Positions 7,081 to 14,200 of a stretch of DNA of 26,052 nucleotides are shown here, in pieces. Position numbers and translations under genes: made by a program. Within the stretch, counting starts at the first letter, position 1. Each line of letters opens with the position of its first letter. The notes under the pieces were generated by a model, which had not been told where the DNA came from, searched no databases, and was given only the letters and a program-made list of their open reading frames with translations. The DNA is from a virus, in the IMG/VR virus record IMGVR_UViG_3300032326_001587, positions 1 through 26,052 of that record; one strand, given 5' to 3'.

Positions 7081-7518
7081 ATGGACCGCACCGCCGCCCG
7101 CACCCTGTTCGACAACATCATCCGTGCGTCGATGGACTTCCGGCTCCAGCACGGGGAGATCCCGATGTCGTTCATCCTCGTCATGCCCGACGACCGACTC
7201 GTCCAGGTCCCGGCCCTGCCCGGCGTCGACGCGGGCGGAATGGCCTACGCCGTCCGCAGCCTGTCCGAGACGGTCGGGGCACGGTACGTCGTGTCCACGG
7301 GTGAGGCGTGGGTGGCGACGCGCGACACCGTCGAAGGACCCGCCCCGTCAGAGGATCCCGACCGTGTGGAGACCATCCTGATCACCATCGACGGCCCAGA
7401 CCTGCAACTCCTCGGGATGGTGGAGATCCGGCCCGACGGGACGCTGGGGGAGCCCCGCATCGAAGAAACCATCGAGGGTCGGTTCACCAACCTGTCGGGG
7501 ATGGTCGGCATCAACTGA
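7081..7518 (+). CDS. Unrecognised 145-aa protein
   Basis: I do not recognise the family. The start at 7081 has an AGGAG site and a conserved promoter motif, and a hairpin follows the stop, so it is a well-defined single-gene unit. The sequence is soluble and acidic. An N-terminal helix (about 1-25) is followed by alternating strands (SFILVMPDDRLVQVPALP, about 31-48) and by a C-terminal half with ILITIDGPDLQLLGMVEIRP, ending in MVGIN. There are no Cys or His clusters, signal peptide or membrane segment. By its promoter class it may be expressed with other small plus-strand genes, perhaps early, which fits a host-interaction role. This is inference. Confidence 0.72.
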   Translation: MDRTAARTLFDNIIRASMDFRLQHGEIPMSFILVMPDDRLVQVPALPGVDAGGMAYAVRSLSETVGARYVVSTGEAWVATRDTVEGPAPSEDPDRVETILITIDGPDLQLLGMVEIRPDGTLGEPRIEETIEGRFTNLSGMVGIN

Positions 7519-7557
7519 AACGGGGCCGGCACCTCGCGGCACCGACCCCGTCCAGGT

Positions 7558-7576
7558 GTGACCGTCAGACGGTCAC
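7558..7576 (+). terminator. Hairpin terminator between convergent genes
   Basis: GTGACCGTC-A-GACGGTCAC is a perfect 9-bp inverted repeat followed by TTCTTCT on the plus strand. A weaker hairpin (ACGGGG...CCCCGT) lies just before it, at about 7520-7551. The stop codon of the minus-strand lipoprotein gene (7573-7575) lies inside the right arm. Confidence 0.7.
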
Positions 7577-7950
7577 TTCTTCTCGGGCTCCGCGGCGGGC
7601 GCGGGGGCAGCCTCGGCGGCGGGGGCGGCGGCAGCCTCGGCGGCCTTGGCGGCCTCCTCAGCGGCCTTGGCCTCCTCGGCCTTCTTGGCCTCCTCGGCGG
7701 CGCACGCCTCGAACAGCGGCTTCACCTTCTCGTCGGCCGCCTTCACGCGGGCCTCGACGGGGCTGCCCGCCTCGAGGGCCTTGAGGGCCTCGGCGGCGTG
7801 GGCGGCGTCGGACGCCGCCTTGAGGGCGGCGCAGTCGCCGGCCTTGGCCTCGGCGGCGAACTTCTCGAGGGCGACGACGGCCTCCTCGACCTTGGGGTCG
7901 ACGGAGGGGCTGCAGGCCGCCAGGAGGGCGGCGATTGCGACGAAGCGCAT
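7573..7950 (-). CDS. Small lipoprotein with Ala/Glu/Lys-rich helical body
   Basis: A 125-aa protein with a short signal sequence and lipobox: MRFVAIAALLAAC, so Cys13 would be lipidated after cleavage by signal peptidase II. The mature part carries three more Cys residues, in GDCAALK, FEACAAEE and the lipobox region, and a long Ala/Glu/Lys-rich helix that ends in a Pro/Ala linker (AAEAAPAPAAEPEKK). The ATG at 7950 has an AAGGAG site. Such secreted lipoproteins in phages can be outer-membrane spanins or superinfection-exclusion proteins. Without a recognisable partner neither can be chosen. The gene has its own promoter motif about 70 nt upstream and ends in a hairpin. Confidence 0.82.
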   Translation of the reverse strand: MRFVAIAALLAACSPSVDPKVEEAVVALEKFAAEAKAGDCAALKAASDAAHAAEALKALEAGSPVEARVKAADEKVKPLFEACAAEEAKKAEEAKAAEEAAKAAEAAAAPAAEAAPAPAAEPEKK

Positions 7951-8021
7951 GGGATACTCCTTGTGGGGAACGGACGCCGGACGGGCGGGATGCCTACGTC
8001 CGACGCCGTGATGGCCCTTCG

Positions 8022-8037
8022 GATAGGGCGGGTACCG
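8022..8037 (-). promoter_or_regulatory. Minus-strand phage promoter motif, site 5
   Basis: On the minus strand this reads CGGT-ACCCGCCC-TATC. The first 12 nt are identical to site 1. It lies about 70 nt before the lipoprotein ATG and directly downstream of the tail-collar gene. Confidence 0.68.
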
Positions 8038-8040
8038 GGG

Positions 8041-8793
8041 TCAGGTCTTGATGATGAAGTTCAGGGCGAGCCACGGCTGCATGTTCGCGTGCGGGAGACC
8101 GCCGCCCGTGTCGTTGATCGTGAGGGCGTGCGGGAGATCCCACACCTTGAGCTCGCCCGCGCTGGGGTCGACCGCCGTCGCCGTGTTGGTGCCGTCCGCG
8201 AGGACGAGGCCGAGGTTGCCCTGGCCGCCGGGGGCGTTGCTCGTGTGCGTGTGACTCGGCATCATCGTGGTGTCGAGCGTGACCGTCTCGGCACCGCCCG
8301 TCGCCGCCAGGGCGTGCGGGGTGAGGCCCACGCCAGCTCCCGCGCCGACAGGGGTACGGCCACGGAGGTCGGGGACGTTGAACGTCGTCGCGCCGTCGCC
8401 GACGCCGTAGGTCGTGCCGATGACCGCGAACAGGTCAGCGTAGGTGGCGCGGCTGACCGCACCGCCGTCGCACAGGAGGTACCCGAGCGGCGAGGAGGCC
8501 GCCGCGTACATCTGGATGGAACCCGTCGGGACGAACGGAACCACCTCGGTGCCGCCGAACACCAGGGTCGTGATGTACCCCTGGTCCACGAACCCGCGGA
8601 TGGTGCCCGACTCGTGCGACGCGGCGACCTCGCCCGTGTAGGTGAGGACGATCTCGCCGCCCACCGGGACGTACACGGGGCCGGCACGGCGGTACGCCGT
8701 GTGGCCGTCCGTCGTCGGGTAGATGTCGCTCAGTAGCAGGGGCGAGGAGTGCGTGCCCGTGCTGACGACCTTGACGTAGATTCCGTAGGACAT
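8041..8793 (-). CDS. Tail-collar domain protein (short-fibre type)
   Basis: A 250-aa protein. Residues about 87-160 form a phage tail-collar domain: GSIQMYAAASSPLGYLLCDG, then TYADLFAVIGTTYG, then TFNVPDLRGRTPVG. This module is found in T4 gp12-like short fibres and many receptor-binding proteins. The C-terminal part has MPSHTHT and ends LPHANMQPWLALNFIIKT. The PHANMQP-W-x-x-x-N-(F/Y)-I-I motif is typical of collar-domain C-termini. The N-terminal 85 residues are a different beta-rich domain, perhaps for attachment. It is a virion tip or adhesion protein. The ATG at 8793 has a GAGGG site and a promoter motif about 70 nt upstream. The gene stands alone, away from the fibre pair at 1-2169. Confidence 0.93.
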   Translation of the reverse strand: MSYGIYVKVVSTGTHSSPLLLSDIYPTTDGHTAYRRAGPVYVPVGGEIVLTYTGEVAASHESGTIRGFVDQGYITTLVFGGTEVVPFVPTGSIQMYAAASSPLGYLLCDGGAVSRATYADLFAVIGTTYGVGDGATTFNVPDLRGRTPVGAGAGVGLTPHALAATGGAETVTLDTTMMPSHTHTSNAPGGQGNLGLVLADGTNTATAVDPSAGELKVWDLPHALTINDTGGGLPHANMQPWLALNFIIKT

Positions 8794-8861
8794 GGGACGA
8801 CCCTCGAGTGGATGGTGTAGGTGCCTGGGGGACACCACAGGCCAGTCGCCTGTCCGCGTCG

Positions 8862-8877
8862 GATAGGACGAACACCG
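8862..8877 (-). promoter_or_regulatory. Minus-strand phage promoter motif, site 6
   Basis: On the minus strand this reads CGGT-GTTCGTCC-TATC, about 69 nt before the collar-gene ATG. The leader contains a small hairpin (ACAGGC...GCCTGT, 8837-8853). The plus-strand motif at 8889 is only 11 nt away, in divergent orientation. Confidence 0.68.
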
Positions 8878-8888
8878 ACCCCCCGGTA

Positions 8889-8914
8889 GGTCCAACCTTG
8901 CACCGACCGGTGTA
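8889..8914 (+). promoter_or_regulatory. Plus-strand phage promoter motif, site C
   Basis: GGTCCAAC, 12 nt, GGTGTA, 28 nt before the ATG at 8942. The spacer differs from sites A and B while both boxes and the spacing are kept, which supports function. Confidence 0.68.
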
Positions 8915-8941
8915 CCACAGGTGAACCCGACGGAGGTCTGG

Positions 8942-9136
8942 ATGACGAAGGCAGAGGCGGTGGCGGAACTCGCGGCGGTCGAGGCAGCCTTCGAGAACCT
9001 GTATATGGAGGCCGACCGCAACGGTGGTGGGTGCTGGTGGTGCTGCGGGGGCGGGGACGAGTGGCGCGAGGAACTCCTCGAGCGTCAGGCGGCGGTCTAC
9101 GCCGCCCACCCCGACCTCGCCCCCGTGGCCGAGTGA
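8942..9136 (+). CDS. Unrecognised 64-aa protein with a Cys/Trp cluster
   Basis: First gene of a three-gene overlapping operon. ATG 8942 is preferred over an in-frame GTG at 8921 because GGAGG sits just upstream. An N-terminal acidic helix (MTKAEAVAELAAVEAAFENLY) is followed by GGGCWWCCGGG, whose three cysteines could bind metal, and by a second helix. The stop overlaps the next start (TGATG). Function unknown. Confidence 0.7.
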   Translation: MTKAEAVAELAAVEAAFENLYMEADRNGGGCWWCCGGGDEWREELLERQAAVYAAHPDLAPVAE

Positions 9137-9432
9137 TGGGGCGGCCGAAACGGCACGTCAACTGGTACGTCACGGCCGCACCGTTCGATGCATACGCGTG
9201 GGATGGGTGGTGGTGGGTGCCGTCCCTGCGACGGTGGCACCGCATGGACGACGAGTCCGTGAGTCACCTGGCGCGGAGCAGCCACGCGCACGCCCTGACC
9301 GCGAAGGCCGCGTTCCGCATCGCGCACCGGTGCCCCGCCGACGTTGTCCACGTCGTCGCCCGCATCCACCGCAAGTCCCGCAAGTGGCCCAACGGCTACG
9401 ATAAGGAATGGGTCGTCAGGAGGGAACCGTGA
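9136..9432 (+). CDS. Unrecognised basic 98-aa protein
   Basis: Begins at ATG 9136, which overlaps the previous stop, and ends overlapping the next start (GTGA). It is basic and rich in Trp, His and Arg (for example WDGWWWVPSLRRWHRM near 22-37 and RIHRKSRKWPNGYDKEW near the C-terminus), suggesting nucleic-acid binding, though no named domain is recognised. The overlapping starts imply coupled translation of the trio. Confidence 0.68.
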   Translation: MGRPKRHVNWYVTAAPFDAYAWDGWWWVPSLRRWHRMDDESVSHLARSSHAHALTAKAAFRIAHRCPADVVHVVARIHRKSRKWPNGYDKEWVVRREP

Positions 9433-9635
9433 ACCACCCGCACACGCGACAGGAACGGATCGAGGCCATCCGCGAGATCGCCGACAACCTCGACATCTCG
9501 TTCTGCGAGGCCGCACGCATCTACAACGGTGCCGTCGTGACCCTGGCAGACGGCGTGTCCGCACAGTCCGTCGAACACGGACGTACTACCTACGACGACA
9601 GCCCGTTCACCATCATCGACATCAACCTGGAATAG
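9429..9635 (+). CDS. Unrecognised acidic 68-aa protein
   Basis: The start is GTG 9429, supported by AGGAGG just upstream and the GTGA overlap with the previous stop. An N-terminal helical region (RQERIEAIREIADNLDISFC, about 7-26) has some resemblance to a helix-turn-helix (EIADNLDISFCEAARIYNG), which would suit a small DNA-binding regulator, but the match is weak. Its last 14 nt overlap the convergent endonuclease gene. Confidence 0.68.
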   Translation: MNHPHTRQERIEAIREIADNLDISFCEAARIYNGAVVTLADGVSAQSVEHGRTTYDDSPFTIIDINLE

Positions 9636-11118
9636 CCTGCCGTAGCCCGTACAGCCGACCCGCCAGGTACGACGCGTCCGTGAAGGGTTCGTCGTACCTG
9701 ATGACCAACACCCGGTACCCCAACCGCTCCGCCGCCTCGACCTTGTGCGCGTCCAACGCCACCCGCTCGTCGAACTCCGACTCCGTGCGGTGCCACCCCG
9801 GCGTGTACCGGTAGTGCTGCTCCCCGTGTGCCTCCACGATGAGGCCGTGCGACGGGAACATCCCGTCGTAGTAGAGCCGGTACCCCGTGCGAGGGTTCCG
9901 AACCTCGTCGTGCGACCACTCCCACGCGTAGCCTGCACCCCCGAGCACCTCCGACACCGCGTCGAGCACCCGCTTCTGGAACGCCAGTCGGTTGCGTGTC
10001 GGGAGGTTCAGGCGGCGGCACGCACGCAGGACGGTCAACCACGAACACGACATCCCGTGCGCCGCCTTCGCGACCTCCACCCTCCCCTGGGTGTCCATGA
10101 ACGGAACCAGGTCGTCGCGGGTGATGTCCAACTTGTTCGATGCCACCCGCTGGGACGCGCCCTGCGCCATGACCAATGCCCCAGGGAACCGGGACGTGTA
10201 CCCGCCGACCAGGTGGGGGTGCGCGTTCTGGATGTGCGACGTCAGGTTCTCCGCACGGTAGACCCCGCACGCCCTACATGTCACGTAGTCCGACGGCTCC
10301 GACATCCCCTCCCACCGGGCGGCATCCTCCGCGATGTCCCCCAATGCACGGCACACCGCACACCGCAGGTCGTGGACCGTGACGGCCAACGACTTCGGGG
10401 CGTCCCACGCGGCGTCGCACTCGGGGCACAACACCACCTTCGTCCCCGCGTGCCGGCCGTCCGCGTGAGCCCGACGCGCAGCCACCCGAATGGACTCCCG
10501 CTCCGCCGACGAGCGCAGCACCAGGTCGGCACCGTGACGGGCACGGTACTCATCCACCGTCAGACCATGCACCCTGACGTGCCCAGACAGGTTCGACGAC
10601 CGCAGGCCGCACTCACGGCACACGACGTAGTCCAACCCCTCCACCTGGCCCTCGAACGCGGAGTCCTCCAGCTCGCGCTCGTACGCGATGTGCGCCACGT
10701 CCCCCGCCTCACGGCGATGTCGTAGGTGCGTCGACATCCCGCGTTCCCCATCCACACGCAGGCTGCACACGGGACAGTCACGGTCGCCGCGACACCCGTC
10801 GCACACGAACGCCGCACGGTCCATGTGGGCCACACGGTTCGCCTTCACCGGGACGACGACCCCACACGCGGAACACGGCACGTCCACGTCGCGGTACGTC
10901 CGGTTCGGGGCCAACGACCGCGCCACCGCAGACGCGGCGGCAGCCTGTAGCCGCCGACCGCGTTCCGCAAACGCATCCTCGCCGTACATCCCCTTCCACC
11001 GGTCACGCAGCGTGTTCGGGGACATCCCCAACCGCGACGCTGCCGCCTTGAACGGCTCGCCCGACTCCCACGCCGTCACCAGGTCCGCGTCCGTTGCCTT
11101 CGATGCGGGTCGACCCAT
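9622..11118 (-). CDS. Putative homing endonuclease: multi-zinc-finger protein with PD-(D/E)xK/Vsr-like nuclease domain
   Basis: A 498-aa protein. Residues 1-45 form a helix-turn-helix (FKAAASRLGMSPNTLRDRWKG). The middle holds repeated Cys pairs: CSAC, CDGC, CPVC, CRECG with H-x3-H (LSGHVRVHG), CPEC, CAVC, and CRACG with HIQNAHP. The two CRECG/CRACG units resemble MucR/Ros-type zinc fingers. The C-terminal part (about 425-480) resembles the Vsr/DUF559 nuclease fold: YYDGMFPSHGLIVEAHGEQHY, where D and E could bind metal, then an aligned helix DAHKVEAAERLGYRVLVIRYDE. This layout fits a free-standing site-specific endonuclease that copies itself between phage genomes. It sits between a strong hairpin after the sheath gene and an unrelated operon, as a mobile insertion would. 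Its start lies in an unusual inverted repeat. The exact nuclease family is uncertain. Confidence 0.78.
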   Translation of the reverse strand: MGRPASKATDADLVTAWESGEPFKAAASRLGMSPNTLRDRWKGMYGEDAFAERGRRLQAAAASAVARSLAPNRTYRDVDVPCSACGVVVPVKANRVAHMDRAAFVCDGCRGDRDCPVCSLRVDGERGMSTHLRHRREAGDVAHIAYERELEDSAFEGQVEGLDYVVCRECGLRSSNLSGHVRVHGLTVDEYRARHGADLVLRSSAERESIRVAARRAHADGRHAGTKVVLCPECDAAWDAPKSLAVTVHDLRCAVCRALGDIAEDAARWEGMSEPSDYVTCRACGVYRAENLTSHIQNAHPHLVGGYTSRFPGALVMAQGASQRVASNKLDITRDDLVPFMDTQGRVEVAKAAHGMSCSWLTVLRACRRLNLPTRNRLAFQKRVLDAVSEVLGGAGYAWEWSHDEVRNPRTGYRLYYDGMFPSHGLIVEAHGEQHYRYTPGWHRTESEFDERVALDAHKVEAAERLGYRVLVIRYDEPFTDASYLAGRLYGLRQAIPG

Positions 11119-11159
11119 TCGGAACTCCTACCGTGTTCCCGGTAGTTTAGTTCCGAATG
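11116..11159 (-). promoter_or_regulatory. Hairpin enclosing the ribosome binding site and start codon of the endonuclease gene
   Basis: An 11-bp perfect outer repeat (CATTCGGAACT at 11116-11126, complement at 11149-11159) surrounds an inner 6-bp repeat (CTACCG/CGGTAG, 11128-11133 and 11140-11145). In the minus-strand mRNA the right-hand end of the stem contains the AUG at 11118, and AGGAG lies at the inner stem/bulge. Folding would hide both. It could also be a DNA operator. Confidence 0.65.
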
Positions 11160-11164
11160 TGGTC

Positions 11165-11180
11165 GATGTCAAACGAACCG
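11165..11180 (-). promoter_or_regulatory. Candidate minus-strand promoter motif for the endonuclease gene (weak)
   Basis: On the minus strand this reads CGGT-TCGTTTGA-CATC, with the standard 8-nt gap and one base off the TATC form, 47 nt before the ATG. Transcription from here would start close to the outer end of the hairpin at 11116-11159. Confidence 0.4.
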
Positions 11181-11199
11181 ATGTTCGTTGCCCCGACGG

Positions 11200-11242
11200 G
11201 GTTCTACCGACACTTCGTGTTTAGGAAAGTGTCGGTAGAACC
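11200..11242. terminator. Strong hairpin between the sheath and endonuclease genes
   Basis: A perfect 16-bp stem (arms 11200-11215 and 11227-11242, core CTACCGACACTT) with an 11-nt loop, starting 7 nt beyond the sheath stop codon. TACGTTTTACC follows it on the plus strand, while the minus-strand side lacks a T run. It may stop plus-strand readthrough, or protect and terminate the sheath mRNA. Confidence 0.72.
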
Positions 11243-11248
11243 TACGTT

Positions 11249-14200
11249 TTACCGGGCCGCCAAACTGGAACGGAGGTTGAACGTGACCACAATGTAGAGG
11301 AGGGGGAACACGGGCTGGATGTAAGCCTCCACCTCCGCAGTCGTGGGATCGTCGGACGACACGTTGGCCGAGACGCCGGTGTAGGCGGCGAGGATCTGCG
11401 CGTCGACGAGGCCACGGAGGGTTGCGGTGAGCTGACCCTCGATCTGCGAGAGGATGCCGGGGAGGAACTTCGTACCGATGTACCGCTCGAGGGTGGTGCG
11501 GGACTGACGCTGGGTCTCGTCGACGATCTGGATGATCGTCGGGAGCTTGGTCAGGATGGTGGACATGTCCGTCGTGAGGCCCTGGCGGACGCGGAGGACG
11601 GGGTTGCGGTCCTCGAGGACGGTGACGCCCTTGACGGCGACCTGGTTCTGCTCGACGGCGTCCAGGGTGCGCGCGAGGCGGGTGGCACCGACGAGACGCT
11701 TCCCGGTCCACGGGGTTGCGACGTCCGTGTTCGTGGACACGACCGAGCCGGCGAGCATGGCCGCCATGTACGTCCCGTCCACCACCGTCTGCTCGTCGGG
11801 GGCACCGCCGGGCTGCGGGATGGGGACGATCATCACGTCGGGGTACACGAGGCGGAACCGGGTGCGGCCGATGGCCGAGGCCCAGTTGCCCGCCGTGGTG
11901 AGGCTGGTGCCCGACCCGAAGCCGCACAGGGCGGTACGCTCGGCGCGGTGGCGGATGTCCGACTGGATGTCGCAGTGGCGGGAGAGGTACTGGAACAGGT
12001 CGAGGCTGTCACCCTTGAGCGGGATCATGATGTCCGGCAGCGTGCCGCCGGGCAGCGCGCCCTCGAGGTCGTCGATGGCGTTGCGGAACGCGGCGGTGGA
12101 CGCCTTGGTGCCGTTGTCCTCGTCCTTCTGGACCTGCTTGATGCCGACCAGGACCGCGCCGTTGAGGATGGCGAGGTACGACGCGAGGGTCACGGGGTTG
12201 TCGGTCGAGAGCGCGCCGTAGGTCGCCTCGATGGCCGAGAACTTCGTGAACAACTGCGTCTGGTAGTCCTGCTTCCGGTACTGGTACGAGACGTAGTACA
12301 GGTCGCCGACCGCGGGCTCCTCGCCGGAGCGCGCCATCGTGTCCACCGTCGCCGAGTCGCCGACCGTCACGTTGATGGTGTTGGTCACCAGCAGTTCGAC
12401 GCCGGGGATGGCGTTGGTCGGGAGGTTGGAGTCGGTGACGGCGGCCTTCCGCACCCTGAAGGTGAAGTACTCCGTCGCCGGGTACAGGCTGCCGCCCGTG
12501 CGGGGGAGCACGGTGAACGTGAGGCCCGTGACGAGGTCGCGGTACGTCTGCCCGACCACGCCGTCCTGGCCCACGCCGCCGTTGAACACCGAGGTGTTCG
12601 CGGAGCCGGAGCCGTTCGGGTCGGTCGAGGTGACGTAGAACCCGGACACGCCCGCCTCGCCCACGGCACCGTCACCCGACACGGCACCGAGGCCCGTGCC
12701 CTGGCGCAGTGCGTCGTTGGACGATGCGTTGCGGAGGGCGACGGACGACGAGGTGCCGAGGCCGGAGTTGGCCTGCGACTGGACGGTGAGGTACTTCGCG
12801 CCGCCGGCGTCCGTCGTGACGAAGGCGAGGGCCTCCGCCGCGAAGTAGGTCGCCGAGGGGCTGTCCCACGACAGGATGGACGTGGCGACGGTGGACGCCG
12901 CGTGGCCCATGAGGGCGGACGCGAGGTTCTGCGCCGACGGGAGGACGCGCGACGCGACGTCGCCCGCCGAGAACCCGAGGACGTCGTTCGCGCTGCCGTC
13001 GCCGATGGACACCGCCGAGGACGCCGTGTCGAGGAGGCTGACGATGCGGAACGCCGCACCCTCCTGGATGCAGCGGCTCGACACGGAGCCGAGACCGGCG
13101 GCCGTCATGGCCGCGCGGATCTGCCCGATGACGGAGTTCGCGCTGCCGCCGGGGCCGACCGGGACGTCGGCGGAGCCACCCGACGGGATGGTCGTGCCCG
13201 TGTCGTCCGTGAAGACCACGGTGACGGGGACGCCGTCGACCGTGAACTTGAACACGTTGTTCTGGTCGTTGGTGCCGCCCGCCGCGTAGAAGGTGACGAC
13301 CGGCTGGCCGTCGGCGTTCGCCACCACACCGGCGGAGTACTGACCGCTCGACCACCCGACGTACCCGGCGATGGACGCGGGGAGGACCGACGCGCGCTGC
13401 GCGGCGGGGACGGTGGTGTTCGGGGTGAGGCCGACGTTCTCCGACCCGTTGCCGCCCAGGAACGTGATGCCGAGGCCCGTGCCGAGGGACAGCGGGTGCA
13501 GCGTGCCGAAGCCGGGGACGACGCGGTTGCGGAGGATGATGCGGTCGTGGGACAGGGCACCCGTGTTGTCACCCGCGATGGTGTACCGACGGGCGATGGG
13601 GCCGTCCAGGACCTTCGTCTGGGACGCGCCCACGGCACCCGTGTCGATGCCCGCCACGATGGCGAGGTCACGGGCGGGGGTGCCGCCCGTGACGAACTCG
13701 AGGTAACCGGCGTTGTCGCCGACGGCCTTCGTGAGCGAGAACACCATGCGGCCGCTCGAGTCGGCGGTCACGGCGACCGTGAGGCCCGCGAACCCGCCGC
13801 CGAGGGTGCCGATCTGACCCGCCACCTGGCTGTCGATCTCGGCGGCGAGGGCGGCAGCGTTGGAGTAGGTACCCGGGGTCAGCGTCGCCGTGAGCGTGCC
13901 CGAGGCACCCGAGATGTCGCCCGTGTAGTGGAACGACAGGCGGTCGTACTCACCCACGTTGACGATGAACGCGCCGAGGAACCGACCCGCCGACGTGAGC
14001 TTCGCCGCGAAGGACGAGGCCGCCAGGTTGATGGCCGTGACGTAGTCGTTGAGGGTCGAACCCGAACCCGACGCCGCCGTCGCAGCGATGACCACGCCGT
14101 CCACCGTGAAGTTCAGGGTGTCGTTCGTGGCGTCGATGTCGTAGGTCGTCCCGCCCGACGAGGGGAGGTACTCGACCTCGGACCCGACCATCGCCGCCGT

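Noticed and set aside
5433-7304. Long plus-strand frame covering the phosphatase and following genes
   Set aside because: Arg/Pro-rich shadow in a second frame; it spans a strong terminator and three real genes.
7970-8010. Imperfect inverted repeat (CGGACG...CGTCCG) in the lipoprotein gene leader
   Set aside because: Short and mismatched; not distinguishable from chance in such GC-rich sequence.
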